A stretch of 64,000 bases of DNA from Drechmeria coniospora (lineage: Eukaryota; Ascomycota; Sordariomycetes; Hypocreales; Ophiocordycipitaceae), in contig NC_054389.1 in NCBI RefSeq assembly GCF_001625195.1, forward strand, positions 10,660,520 to 10,724,519. The letters run 5' to 3'. Both the position numbers and the translations under genes were made by a program. The notes under the pieces were generated by a model, which was given only the letters and a program-made list of their open reading frames with translations, was not told where the DNA came from and searched no databases. How positions within the stretch are numbered: the stretch's first letter is position 1; each line of letters begins with the position of its first letter. This document shows, in pieces, positions 23,463 to 35,750 of the stretch.

Positions 23463-24440
23463 CAGGGAGGGTAGACGGGATTCCAGAGAGGAAGTGATGT
23501 GGTTGCTTGTGCGGGGGAGGGATCGTCGTCGTTGAGAAAGTCGGCGACGGATGTGGATGAGAAAGCGTGGTCGAGATTCGAACGATGCCGACGATTATTG
23601 CGAAGCAAAGCGCATCGTTTCGTTCGAGCGGCTGAGTCGTGTCGAACGGATGTCGAGGGAAGGAATCGAGTGCGGGTCGTGACGGAAGGACGAGACACAG
23701 GAGAAGGAACGGCTTCTGGTCATGAGTCCGAGGCTGGCGAAACGGACCATCAGCAAGAGAGAAGAGACGGACGGGCCAACTAACACCAAGGCCAACTCAC
23801 GTATCAAGGCGCTCGATCGTCGGATTGCGCGGGAAATTGATCAGTAGAAGACGGCAGCGTAGGTTGGACTGTCGAAAACTGAGGTTGGCGAACCATGCAG
23901 CCGTTCCTTCGAAGGAGGTTTGGTGTTGATGCTGGAGTAGAGAGTGATGGAGGGCGGGAGAGGAATGGGTCGCGGAGCCAGATTTGAGCGTGAAGGTGTG
24001 GCAGAAGAGGTTCCTCCCATGCTTGCCGGACTCGCCTGCTGGAACTGCCCGGTACTGGCGGCAGGTGGTACGTTTGGGGGCAGAGCGACAGCGACCAAGC
24101 TACAAGTGTAGAAGTGTACTGTAAGTAGAAGAGTGGTGGGGGCCCCAGCCAGGCAGCTTTAGGCGCATGTGCGGAAGGGCTGGCGGCTGGCGTGGAAGCC
24201 CCGCTGAGACTTGCGACGACCTAGCAGACTGGCATCGTGCCAAAAGAGACCCCAACGTACGGAGTACCACGATGAATGACATGCCTTTCCCAGCCCATTG
24301 TCCCAACCTACCGATCTGCGGCATCTTTGCATTATTTTTGATACATTTTGCGAGTAGGAAGCCGGATCTTGCCCGATCATTGACAGCTGGGGATGAATGA
24401 CGAAGCCAAGACCCACCACCACCACCGACGACGACGACGA
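23463..24440. promoter_or_regulatory. Upstream region of the KDM5 gene
   Basis: About 1 kb upstream of the KDM5 ATG. GC-rich near the gene, then motif-poor. Several short frames occur on both strands; none is convincing. Ends at a GAC microsatellite. Confidence 0.35.
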
Positions 24441-24454
24441 CGACGACGACGACG
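24426..24454. repeat. GAC/ACG microsatellite
   Basis: About nine uninterrupted GAC triplets at the boundary between the KDM5 upstream region and a GTAC-motif island. Confidence 0.9.
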
Positions 24455-26940
24455 GGCCTGTTGGGTGACTTTGGTACGCGTGAGTAAGAGTACGTACGTT
24501 GTACTTACTTGTACTCCTAAAACTAGCAAAACGTAATACCATCTTGCTCCTCTACGGAGTACCTTGAAGTATTTCCAAAGAATGTCCTCCGTATTTCTCT
24601 GTACTAACCATTACCCGCAAAGGTTGGTACGTACCTAACCAAGTACATGTAGACTACGGAGTTGGTGCAGGCACCGTGCAAGCACGAAGTACTTACAAGT
24701 ACTGCTCTTAGTGGTATGGTGTACTGTACTTAAGTACCTCCTAGTACTGCAGTATTCGATGCCCAAGAGCTTTGCGAAACTGCTGGGATCGTCCAATTCT
24801 ATCTCTACTTACTACTCCGTAGGTACTGTACAACTACTCCGTACTCCGTACTTTCTACACCTACAGTACGGTACTATAGGTGTGTCTACTTCGTGCCTTG
24901 GTACCAATACCTTAGTACTCCGTCCGGAGTGCTTTCATGTGCTTCAGCGACATGTAGGTGTGCTTGTAATGTAGGCCTTACTATCCGTACTACTGTAGAT
25001 TGTAGATACTAAGTACATGGTAGGTACTAACCGTCGCTATCAATTCATCGACCGGCGGACAATTTTCTCATGCACGTGGGCGTCCAGCAGCGTCGTTTGC
25101 AACATTCGTTCGCAGAGTAAACCCGTCCGGACGTGCCGATTCAATCGCGCCACGGAATATTTTGCCTGCGATGGAGAACATCACGGCCTCAGCCGTCATA
25201 AGGGGCGGCCTGGCTCGAGAGACACGCCGCAACGCAGGGTGGTATGCAAACATATGATGTCTTCTCGAAAAGAGGAGGGGAAAAAAGAGAGGTCCAATAG
25301 TCAATACAATCAACGAGTGTACAGTAAAGCACGCCGGGACAATGTCTGCTCCGTCGTCGCTTGTTCGATGTACTTCGTACATGACCTGTAGTTGAACAAC
25401 TAATTTCTACCGAGTACTGTGCGGCGTACGGAGTACTTCTAATGGTGTCTCTGCATTAGGCAAGGTGACCGTACTTACAGGCACTACTAGGTAGGTACCT
25501 ACCACTATGTGGAAGATGCACTCTTGGTCGTGGTGCCCATTCAGCCATTCCAGGGTGTGATTTTCACTTGTGGCGGTTGCTATTCCGCCGCCACCAACGC
25601 CGTCCTTGACTCTTCCCCGTCACACGGAACGACAAACCACGCACATGTACGCCTAAAGTGCACAATGGACCTGCAGGAAAAGAATGGCGAGATGGCCGAT
25701 GAATTCGCGGCCAACGTACCTATTGACAAGAATTTCCCGCGAATATCAATTTCTTCGAGCCATGACGCCTCCACCGCTGAGTACTGTTTCCATATCTAAG
25801 TAAGTATTAATCAAGGTACTTACATGTGCATGAACAAGTACCGTAAGTACAACTACATGTAGAAGTACAAGTAAATTACTTGCATGGATGTTGAAGACAT
25901 GTACGAAGTACTGTACACCTGCTTCGTACATCCGTCCAAGTACAGTACATGTGGCCATACTCCGTAAGTATTGAAGGAATACTTACAGTACAAGTACTCT
26001 AGTCCCGACACATGTGGTCTGCAATTGTACTTACTGTACTCCGTACTTACCTACTGTACATGTAAGTAAGTAAGTACGGAGTACATGTACTTGTATTTAC
26101 GTGGTGGGTAAGCAAGCACGGCGCCTACTATATTACAGTGCATGCGGACTTGGTTGCATTCGGGAAGTACAGTACTTAATTACGGTACTTTGTACACCTC
26201 CATGTTCCTACAACCAAGTACGAACTTACTTGCTCGCAAGTGCGGAGTACATGTACTTGTACTTGCAAGTAAGCACATGCACTTGTAAGTACTTAAGCAC
26301 AAGTCTTGTCCACCAGTGGCGGGGTGGGCATGCAGCACACAGCATCCTCTGATATCGCGGCTCATACTTGCAGGGTCTCGACGGCTTTTGGAACATACCG
26401 AGCCAATCAAGGGTGGTTGAAGTCGGAAAAGTGCGTCTGGCTAGTTTTTCCGCCAAGGGCTCCCCTGATCTTGTCGGGAGGAGCGCCCTGGCCAATGAAT
26501 GAGGCATTCGGGTACGTACTCACACCTACAGTTTTTGTACCAGTACGAAGCACAGTACGGAGTATTTAGTAGTACGTGCTTGTACTGTGACATGTACATG
26601 CTACACCTACAACTATATGCCCAGTAGTGTACTCCGTACAGTACAGAACGTTTACAGTACAGTGTACAGTACAGAGTAGTAGACCTAAGTACTTACCATC
26701 AAGTACTGTATACATGTAGATAGGTTAAGTGCACATTACAGTACACATCTGCTTGTAAATGTAAGTGCAGAAAGCAGGCGTAGTGATAAAGTATTGAGTA
26801 CCTAGTACTGTAAGTACTGTAAGTACACAGCACACATACGTTAAAGATCAAGGATTCCGTATTACTTCAAGTACAGTATACTTAGTAAGTACTGTACGGA
26901 GTACTTACACCAACACAAGTGCTATAATTGTAGGTACATG
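24455..26940. repeat. GTAC-motif island
   Basis: Dense GTACTCCGTAC, AAGTAC, GTACTGTA and ACATGTAC motifs, especially 24480-25020, 25790-26300 and 26510-26920. Two motif-poor patches (25030-25260 and 25500-25780) interrupt it and contain only short frames. No gene or mobile element ends were recognised. Confidence 0.8.
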
Positions 26941-27349
26941 ATATGTAGCCGAGTTTCACCTTCTTTCTTGCTTGGCTCCATCGACATCCGATGGCCGGGG
27001 CTCCCGTTTCCAGATCGGGTCATCAGAACCGAGAAAACCAACGGGCAATTTACCCAGAGAATTGCGAGACTGGCAAGAAAATGACATATCCCCGGTACCA
27101 GAACAAGAATAGGGAGGCTGACCATTTACGATTTCATTCTATCCATCGGACGGCCGTAGTCGAATAGAATATTGATATGCCGTCATGCGGTATCATCGAC
27201 GAGATGAATTAGAGGTAGCCAATGCACCCAGATCACATACTGCATACTTCATCACATCTCTCTTCCCATGCGTACCAATGCAGCTGATGAGACAATGTGA
27301 CATCTCTCGTGGGTCTTATTGCCTGGCGCCAAAGATTCACCCTCCCTCC
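26941..27349. other. 3' flank of SLX1, no gene seen
   Basis: About 400 bases of average composition without the GTAC motif. A 67-codon hydrophobic frame on the minus strand (27125-26922) is probably chance. Confidence 0.4.
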
Positions 27350-28362
27350 TCATGAAGTCGTTGTTATCGTCGTCGTCGTCGCCGCCGTCGCCGCCACCGT
27401 TGTCTTGACCCGAGTCTTCTTGAGCAGCTTTTTCACCTCAGTGCCGCCTCGTATGCGAAGAGTCAGTTCCTTGACCATGTCGCCCCATCGTATGTCGCCT
27501 CCACAAGATGGACACGTGCAGAAATCGGGAATCAGATGACCATCACCTTGGCCAGCCAAGGCGTGTGCGCTCCAACAATCGAGATGCCCCATCGACGTGC
27601 ACCCCTCGTTGGGGCACATGCCGTATAGTCCTTTGCCGGAATGGAGTGCTTCGTCGCAATGCAAGCACGTGCCTTCCTGCTCGAACGAAACCACATCGTG
27701 AACCTTTTCGACGTAGGCCTTCATTGGCTTGTAGTCGAGTGGCAGCCCATATATGCCCCTCGATTCATCCGACGTCATGGCGGCGCCTGTTGATGGAGGA
27801 TCAAAATCTTTCATAATCGGCAGCCCAGACCGATCATCGGTGCTAGACGACTGTGTCCTTTCCCAAGCTGCGTACGCCTCACGCGCGAGGAAATGCAGGT
27901 TCAGAGGCCATCTCGAGAAGCTCGGTACTCCCGTGAGGAGGTGGAGGTTCGACATGATGGATTTGAGGCTATGGAGAGGTCGTCTTGGCATCCCGTTCTT
28001 CTTCTTCTGCGTCGAGATGGTTTGACGCGACTCATCCGGGATGTGCAGCGACAAGTGCGGATTGGTGAGCGCCCATCTGCGATTTTAGTGCCCGAGAACG
28101 AGAGTTGCATTGTAGACGGAACATACTCAAACTTGAGCGCCGCAACCTGACTAGGAAACCCAGAGACGAGGGTAATCATCTCCCACGGCCGTAGCTTTTG
28201 TCGCGATGTGCGGGAAGCGCCGCCTTTGGACTCGCCATTGTGCTGCTTCAATCGCCGAGGTGGATTCGGAGTTGAGCCAATGTAAAGCGATGCGTGTCTC
28301 ACTGTCGAGCGAAGGACGTAAACTGCGTACAATGCTGGTAGAGGTTTTGATACATGCGTCAT
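27350..28362 (-). CDS. SLX1: SLX1 structure-specific endonuclease catalytic subunit
   Basis: Exons 28362-28127 and 28076-27350 encode 320 residues; the 50-base intron (GTATGT ... CGCAG) splits Glu within ALKFEWALTNP. The N-terminal GIY-YIG nuclease domain shows [28 protein letters not shown] and the catalytic Glu at the splice junction. The C-terminal RING/PHD-like zinc domain runs from CLHCDEALH to [17 protein letters not shown]. With its partner SLX4, SLX1 cuts branched DNA (flaps, Holliday junctions) during repair and replication. The start [12 protein letters not shown] is chosen because it sits just before the domain; an in-frame ATG at 28473 would add 37 residues with no family similarity. 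The last ~20 residues are encoded by a GTC/GCC microsatellite (Ala/Thr-rich tail). Confidence 0.93.
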
Positions 28363-28682
28363 ACTACCGTTGCGCCATGTCGTCGTTTGCTTCGCGATTC
28401 GTCCTTGGTGGTGACGTCCTCGGCATGAATGCAAACGCGCGTGGTGGAGGAAGTTGGAAGCATGACTAAGCATAAATGCAAACCGTCACCTGAACGGGGT
28501 CGCGGAAAGAAATAACAACAGCTCGTCACAGGCGTCACGAGTCCAGGGAAAGAAAAATGCGCACGCGCAGGATTTCATTCGGCAGTCGAAAAGAATCTCT
28601 TGTGCATGTTGCGTCATAGTAGAGACTACGCCTACCTGCGACGAATGCCCGCATAGGCAGGCCGCCATGGTGATGGAGGCAC
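28363..28682. other. Spacer between SF3A3 stop and SLX1 start
   Basis: About 320 bases between two minus-strand genes. It must hold the SF3A3 3' end and the SLX1 promoter. No recognisable element was seen. Confidence 0.4.
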
Positions 28683-30264
28683 CTACAACAAGCCCTGCTT
28701 CTGCAGATCCATGTAGACCTTTTCTGGCATGACATTGCCCTCGCCGTCCTCCATCTGCACCACGCTTCCGTCGTCCACCCTCGACTTCTTCTGCTCTTTC
28801 TGAATCCGGTCCCAAAGCCTCAGAGCCTCCTCGATCTTCGTAATATCTCTGAACAAGATCACGTTTGTGATGCCCAAACACTTGAGACCGTAGATGTGCC
28901 GGGGCTCGCTGAAGTGCTTGTCGAAGGCTCGCCGTCCCATGTACACAAAGTTGCCGCAGACTTCGCAATTGAACTCGACGCCGAGGCCATGGAGTCGGTA
29001 CAACCAGAATGGGATCGGCTTGCCGTCCCACGCCAGTGGCAGCTTGAGAGGGTTGTAGATTCTCTCCTCGCCGTCTTCGCCGTCCTGCTCTCCCTCCTTG
29101 GCTGCCTGGGAGGGTACCTCGGATACATTGAGGAGGTTTTCAAGTTCTTGCCGCCGTTCGCGCTCCGTCATTCCTTGCTTGCGTTCCACGTTAACCCGTG
29201 TGTCGCTGCGCTCCGTGCTCATGGAGTTGGCCAGTTTCTTGACCCGGTGCTCGCGCCTCGCTATCGCGCGTTCCTTGATGCGTTTTGCCGAAACGGTTGT
29301 CTCCTTGGAAGCACCGTCCTGGTCATCACCACCACCCGATCCCCGCTGTTTTCTGCTCTCGGCCGCCTTGACATGCTTCCTACCGTTCAGGTGGCCTTTG
29401 AAGACGTTTTCGTTCTTGAATTCCTTCTCGCAATCGTCGCACCATACGGCGTCGGGACTGCTCAGGCTGTTGGCGCCTTTTACTGATGTGCCATCCGCCC
29501 GCCAGTCCTGAACTTCGTCCTTCTCCCATGCAGTGTCGAACTCTTCGTCAAACTCGGCGAGAAGCTTTTGCATGTTCTCCAAGGGTTTCGTCCGCTTACG
29601 GAACGAGGTCAGGTACTCGGCGAGGTCGCCCACATACTGGAAGTACTGGTCCGTGAGCTTGTCTGCCCTCTTCAGGCCGCCGTGTCCGGCTTTGAAATTG
29701 TCAAAGTCTTCCAAGTATTGCAGATACGTGAGTCGCTTGACGTGTGGGAGATTCAGAAAGGTCTCGTGGCAGACGGTCAAGTCGAAAAACCGACCATATG
29801 CTTCCTCGCCGGAAAAAAGGGTGTCGACGATCGACGGCGCCACCGTGCCATCGGCAACGAGCTTTGCCTTGTAACGCAGTTCCGAATTCTCTGCTTGCTC
29901 ATTGGGGTATCGAGAGGAGTGCTCGCGCAGCTCGCCAAGCTGGGTGTAAAACTGGCTAAAGGGGTCGCCAGTAGTCAAGAGCTCAAGGTCTCGCGATACC
30001 GTTCCGGAGCCGTCGCTGAGAATGGCTTGAAGATTAGTCGCCTGCTGCTCAATCTGCTGCAGGAGCTGCGCAACCTCGTGATCTCTGTTGAGGATGTTGC
30101 GAATCTGCAACAGTTGAAACAGTCAGTCTGACAATTGTTCGTACTGTTTGAGGATCTCTCTGAGCACGTACGTGGTTCGGATCGTCGCGAACACGGTCGG
30201 CGATGCCCTGCTCGATGCGCTCCAAGTCCTCATGAATGTACCGCTCCTCCTCAAAGAAAAACAT
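28683..30264 (-). CDS. Splicing factor 3A subunit 3 (SF3a60/Prp9)
   Basis: Exons 30264-30172 (31 codons) and 30104-28683 encode 504 residues. The 67-base intron begins GTACGT, ends GCAG and is in phase 0; it joins RDDPNH to IRNILNRDHEVAQLL. The protein is the 60-kDa subunit of SF3A in the U2 snRNP, needed for branch-site recognition. Visible features are the N-terminal helical PRP9 segment, a C2H2 finger (CDDCEKEFKNENVFKGHLNGR and the following KH), and the C-terminal matrin-type finger (CEVCGNFVYMGRRAFDKHF ... H). The 31-codon first exon (FEEERYIHEDLERIEQGIADR) matches the conserved N-terminus, which confirms the start. The gene is divergent from an eIF4AIII gene. Confidence 0.96.
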
Positions 30265-30698
30265 GCTGGATAGATGACTGTGGGAAAAAGCGATGTCGGC
30301 TGTCGATCTGACGAGAAAAATTGCAGCGTAGGACAGAGTGGTTGGTGTTGGCTTGGTTGCGCTGGAGGCTCCAGGTGAGAAAAAAGTCACGGCGGGCGGA
30401 CGGCTGATGTGAACCGATGAAGGCCTAGTGCTAGTATTCTCCGGCTCTACTGTACTGTACTTGCTCACTGTAGGTGCTGCTCGTCCTTGCTAATACAGCA
30501 TGCATTTCATCGCTAGTGCCCGCCGTTCTGGCGAAGGGGTGTGGCGCTGCGTTCAGCTGGAGAATGTTCTGCCGAAGTATTACCGTTGACAGCTTCTCCC
30601 CAGACTTTTCTGAGGCGCAGTTTCGCGACAACCAACTCGACGACCACGACGCTCGCGTCTTATCTTCAATCCCCATTTTCACCATCAGCACCGCAACC
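30265..30698. promoter_or_regulatory. Shared divergent promoter of SF3A3 and eIF4AIII genes
   Basis: 434 bases separate the two start codons on opposite strands, so both promoters must lie here or overlap. One GTACTGTACTTGC motif lies near 30450. No TATA box is evident on either side. A 5' leader intron cannot be excluded. Confidence 0.7.
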
Positions 30699-32026
30699 AT
30701 GGCTGAAGGCGCAGGAGGTATCGACCGCAAGGCGGATGAGAGGATGGAATTCTCCACCTCAAAGGAGGTGACGGTCCACCCGACCTTCGAAGCCATGTCT
30801 CTCAAAGGTACCTTGACCTCGTCTGGATGGCAGATACGGCCATGTCCTGCGCGGATGCTAATCTGGGGGGACAGAGAACTTGCTTCGTGGCATTTACGCC
30901 TACGGCTATGAGGCACCGTCGGCTGTCCAGTCTCGTGCCATTGTTCAGGTCTGCAAAGGTCGCGACACCATCGCGCAGGCCCAGTCGGGCACAGGCAAGA
31001 CGGCAACATTTTCCATTAGCATGCTGCAGGTCATCGACACCGCTGTTCGCGAGACACAGGCTCTCGTTCTGTCACCCACCCGAGAACTGGCAACCCAGAT
31101 CCAGAGTGTCGTCATGGCGCTGGGAGATTACATGAACGTCCAATGCCACGCGTGCATCGGAGGCACCAACGTTGGCGAAGATATTCGGAAGCTCGACTAT
31201 GGTCAGCACATCGTGTCCGGCACACCTGGGCGTGTTGCCGACATGATCCGAAGACGCCACCTACGCACGCGACACATCAAGATGCTAGTGCTGGACGAAG
31301 CCGACGAGCTGCTCAACAAGGGCTTCCGAGAGCAAATTTACGACGTGTACAGGTACCTGCCTCCGGCGACACAGGTCGTCGTTGTCAGTGCCACGTTGCC
31401 GTACGACGTGCTCGACATGACGACCAAGTTCATGACGGACCCCGTTCGCATCCTCGTCAAGCGTGACGAGTTGACGCTCGAAGGCCTCAAGCAATACTTT
31501 ATTGCCGTCGAGAAGGAGGACTGGAAGTTTGATACCCTCTGCGACCTATACGACACCCTCACCATCACACAAGCTGTCATCTTCTGCAACACCCGCCGCA
31601 AGGTCGATTGGCTCACCGACAAGATGCGCGAGGCAAACTTTACCGTCAGCAGCATGCACGGCGACATGCCTCAAAAGGAGCGAGACAGCATCATGCAGGA
31701 CTTTCGGCAGGGAAACAGCCGTGTGTTGATCTCGACGGATGTGTGGGCTCGCGGCATCGATGTGCAACAAGTCAGCTTGGTTATCAACTACGACTTGCCT
31801 AGTAACCGAGAGAATTACATCCACCGCATCGGACGAAGTGGCCGATTCGGCCGCAAAGGTGTTGCCATCAACTTTGTCACAACCGAGGACGTTCGCATCC
31901 TTCGCGATATTGAGCGTGAGTTTGCCGAATGTCATGGACATGCAGCATAGTATTCTGACTGTAGCAGTGTATTACTCGACGCAAATCGACGAGATGCCCA
32001 TGAACGTGGCTGATCTCATCGCTTGA
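30699..32026 (+). CDS. FAL1: DEAD-box RNA helicase eIF4AIII / FAL1
   Basis: Exons 30699-30807, 30875-31915 and 31968-32026 encode 402 residues. Helicase motifs in order: [10 protein letters not shown] (Walker A), PTRELA, TPGR, DEAD, SAT, then [16 protein letters not shown] and [11 protein letters not shown]. The C-terminus [13 protein letters not shown] after the last intron is characteristic of eIF4AIII rather than of translation factor eIF4A. Members are the core ATPase of the exon junction complex in animals and act as FAL1 in yeast ribosome biogenesis. Intron 1 (67 bases) has a GCTAAT branch site; intron 2 (52 bases) uses acceptor CAG, giving [10 protein letters not shown]. An acceptor 3 bases earlier (TAG) would also keep the frame. 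Confidence 0.95.
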
Positions 32027-33400
32027 TTCAGTCATGGCACATGGCACCATTGAATCAGCATCAGAGAGGACCTATTGCGAGAGGAAGACCAAACAGAGAT
32101 GGACCGACCGGGTCCCGTTGAGCGGAGGAAATGGGCTTGGTGTGAGAGAGTGTGAGTGCCGCCACGGAAAGCTGTCCATGCCGCCATGCTGATCATGACC
32201 CTTCAGCCACTGTAGATTGCTCAAAACAGCACTCGAGAGTCGTCATGCCATCTTTTTTTGACATGGAATGGCGAGGGCTAGCTTCGAAAGAGTGAGCCTA
32301 CGGGTACGACAATGCTCGCCTGCACTGAAGAAATCGCATCTCACATGTCGAGTCAGCATTCTGGCGGGATGCTTTCTTTTGAGATGATGTGTAATTTGTT
32401 TTAAGAAATCCGGGGTCAATCCATATGCTGTATCCGTTTTAGCAACTCGGATTATGAACCCCTTGCCAACCTGTGCTTGCTGTTTCTGGAGCACCGTGAT
32501 CAACGTCATTGCAAGCCTCACCGATACTATATACCTCTTTGCTTCAGCATCCGATCATCAAGAAACGTGATTGTTGGCAGTGTTGCTCTTTAATGGTTCG
32601 ACGCCGTATCTGTCTCATCCAGTCCTTTCTCTTTTCCTTCAACGCATGAGACCTTTGCATGGCCGTGAAGCGGTACATTTCGCGTGCGAGCCACCCGTCT
32701 CATGATTCTTTGCCCCGCCCCCCCCTGCCTCCTTCTCGGCCCGTTATTCAAACAACAGGGACGAAGTTTGCTCCTGTAGGAGTGATAGACCTCATCTCGG
32801 CGCAATTAGTCTCCCGCGCAGATCCATCAGCGTTGGACGAACATCATCCACCTGATCGGTGCCTATATTCATCGTGTTTGCCGTGATTTCGAACTGCTCC
32901 AAATGCGGTTTCACGCTTAGTGACTCGTGAGATGTAGTTGATACATCATAGGTGGGCTTGAACACACTGTAGGCATATTCTCAATGGTGAGGGCTGGCCG
33001 TTGCCTTGGAAGCCTATGTGGGTAGTTGTTTCAGTTTGAAGGTATCAATTGGCATGAATAGCAGTAACGTATGTACAACTTCAATCAACTTCATATGATC
33101 AGTTAAACAAGCATCATACTTTAATGAAATAGGAATGGGATTTCCTGAGTACCCCATGAAGTGAATTCTCGTGTGATTTCTTGCTGCTGCCGAGTGCAGA
33201 TGTGCCATGCCGAAGCACGTTGTCACTTCCGAACGAAACTGCCATTTCATAGACAGAAGTTGGGACGGCTGAGGACGTGATATGCGTAACTGCGTGACTT
33301 GGCATATGTCCATGACGAAGGTAGGCCAGTGGCAACGGTGAAATATGACCAAAGCAATGTGAACTATACAAAAGTCTTTTGCGTTTTCACTGACGTCGCC
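32027..33400. other. Gene-free, lower-GC region
   Basis: About 1.4 kb with many stops in all frames and without the GTAC motif that fills other gaps. A poly-C stretch lies near 32718-32728. Nothing else was recognised. Confidence 0.4.
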
Positions 33401-33543
33401 AGGTCGTATAAGTACGCCGTTTTTACGTTCAAAATATCGATATGACTTCCTTCAACTCAGCAGCCTTCCATTTAAGAAGATATCATCTTCTTGGTTCATT
33501 CAATACCTCAGCTTCGTCGCCAAGAATCGAATAAAGTCGCAAG

Positions 33544-33864
33544 ATGGCCGAACAGCATCGCAACATGGCTGATAGGCCACTTACAACTCGGGTCGTTTCC
33601 GTGGACCCTGACAAGACCTACCGATGGGAGTGTCGAAAGATCATCGATGATATTGCCGAACGACCATGCCAACGACTCAATCTGCCAAACGTGATCTCCT
33701 GCGCCAATCCTCACTGCAGGAAGAGGCGTGGAAGGGGCGATAGGTCCCTCGACAGGGACGATGTCTGGAACGGAACCTTTGTTTCCCTCGGAGACCTGCA
33801 ATACTTTGTGGATGATGGCCTCACGAATGGTCTTTCGCACAGCGTTGGTTCTGGTGGTCACTAG
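33544..33864 (+). CDS. Hypothetical small protein, unrecognised
   Basis: A 106-residue frame from ATG to TAG. It has a basic central patch (CANPHCRKRRGRGDR) and otherwise mixed charged sequence; no signal peptide, membrane span or known domain. A TATAAG element at 33407-33412 lies about 130 bases upstream and a pyrimidine-rich stretch precedes the ATG, which looks promoter-like. The opposite strand is also open across the same interval (33861-33508), so coding direction is uncertain. Codon use is less GC-biased than in the neighbouring genes. It may be an orphan gene or a chance frame. Confidence 0.3.
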   Translation: MAEQHRNMADRPLTTRVVSVDPDKTYRWECRKIIDDIAERPCQRLNLPNVISCANPHCRKRRGRGDRSLDRDDVWNGTFVSLGDLQYFVDDGLTNGLSHSVGSGGH

Positions 33865-34560
33865 CGAGTGCCGGGCAAACTCCTAGTTCTATGGTCCGTC
33901 TAGATGACTTTGGAAGATACAATACACACGATGGATGCATTTTTCAACACCCTGGATCACAGGTAAATCGTCGTAGAACAACATAAATTCAATCGGAATG
34001 GTTCTGTTTGGTGACAATCCAAAAAAAATGCTTGGTATTCCCGTATGGCGACGAATCTAGAGAATGATGAGCTCAATGGGCATACGACCCGTGTGCGACG
34101 CCGGGGTCAATGGGGGTCGAGAATTTCGAGTGGACCAAGTGAACGTCTCATCAAGGGAGAAACATGTTGGACACGAATGCTCAAGGACATGCTCAAGGAC
34201 ATTTCAAATGTGCCCCTGATCCTGTATTATGCCAGAAAAACTCATAGCTGGGAAATAATCGCTATTGCGGGATCCTGCCTGTTCCTTCTTCACAACAGAT
34301 ACTCCACCACGAGGTCCGGGGCGGACATGAAATAGGGGAAAATCGACCAGATTCTCACGCATCGCATACAACGTACGATGTATATGGGTGTTTCCAACGT
34401 TGAAAATGATGCTAGCTCGAGAAGAGTTATCAAGCGGCCGGAGAAAGGTTTTGAACCATGGTGTCGTGTTTATTCCAAACTCGACGGTGGCACCATCATG
34501 AGCATCTCTGACACAGTGTGTGATGCGTGACCAACAAGGAAGACAGTGGAAGTCTGAGGG
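33865..34560. other. 3' flank of the REI1-like gene, no gene seen
   Basis: About 700 bases of lower GC. A 96-codon plus-strand frame (34045-34335) includes a short direct repeat (CTCAAGGACATG twice near 34180) but nothing recognisable. Confidence 0.35.
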
Positions 34561-35659
34561 CTAAAATCGTCGATCAATCCGACCATCGCCGCTATCCAGC
34601 CTGTAATGCTTGAGCATGATTGAGTTGTTCGCTCGTTCCAGCCTTCCTCGCTTCCGGTCTGCCTCCTTCTGCTGCACCCTATCACCAGCTATTCTCAGCT
34701 TGGACAGCTGGGCGGCAAGTATGGCCTCGCTGCTGCGCACGACTTGGCCGCTTCCGCTCGCCCCCCCCCGTTGAACGAGCTCGTGACCGGCGGCGGAGGA
34801 GGTTGCGGAGCGTGGGGCGGCATGGTCGGACACGCGGTCTGCCGTTGCGCGGCGCGAGGCTCGAGGCTCCTGGGTGTCGAGATGCTTCCGATGGGAGATG
34901 AGCTTTCCCGATGGCAAGCGTACCGGCACGCTGGCATCGCTTTCGGCCTGGTCGAGAAGGGCACTCTCCGATTGTGGCATCGCATAGAACTCTTCCGTTT
35001 CCGGGGACACGTCGAACCGGCAATGCCCCTTGGCCACCATGTGCTGCTGGACACCCTCGACCGTGCTCCGGTGGGTGCGGCAGTAGATACAGTCCCGGTA
35101 ACCGTAGATGAGCAGATGTAGATGGGCAACGATGGTGCCGAGGTCAACGGCGAGGAAATCTTGAAAGGGTACGGTGAAGCCGTGGGAGGCGGTCATGTGC
35201 GTCAGGCTGTCGTCCAACGTGCCAGACTCGGACTCCCGGGCGCAGAAGAGGCAACCACCAGGAGCAAAATCCGGAACGGTCACTTCGTCCTCGGTGTCGC
35301 TACCGATGACGTCCTCGACTTGGGCGGCATGGCTATCCGGCTCACGTCCAATCCGAGCGTAGGGAGCCGCCGCGCTTCCCGATCCTTCGGTCGCCTCTTC
35401 TGCGGGCGGGGGTGCTGGAGCTGACGGGATGCTTCCGGGAGCGGCCACGCTCAACTGAAGGTTGTAGACACTGCGACCGACAGGTTGGTTCCAGCACGCG
35501 AGACAAAAGATGGGCCGTCGTCGCAGGGGAATCAAGACCGACTTACTGGCCATTGCTTTTGAGATGGGCTCGCCACATCTGCGGGCCATGCAATTGCACT
35601 TGGCAGAGTCTGCAGAGCGGCGGGGGGGCCGCAACAGTTCGAGGTCCGGTTTCCGCCAT
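34561..35659 (-). CDS. REI1/ZNF622-like zinc finger protein
   Basis: Exons 35659-35547 and 35470-34561 encode 340 residues; the 76-base intron is GTAAGT ... CGCAG. Splicing completes an N-terminal U1-type finger: Cys16, Cys19, His32 and His38 (CRLCQVQLHGPQMWRAHL then KSNGHVYNL), as at the start of REI1 proteins. The central block is the REI1-type double finger: CLFC ... SLTHMTASHGFTVP ... LLIYGYRDCIYC ... VQQHMVAKGHCRF. REI1 family proteins act in cytoplasmic maturation of the 60S ribosomal subunit. This copy is short and its first finger is divergent, so it may be a paralogue rather than REI1 itself. The C-terminus is a basic helix ending KHYRLDSGDGRIDRRF. Confidence 0.8.
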
Positions 35660-35750
35660 TCCGGCAGTGTGTCCTGAATGGGCGTGGGAGATTCTCTAGG
35701 CTAGGTTGGCTCGAGTCGAGTCGGGGCTAGCTTGCCGGAAGACGAGGGAG

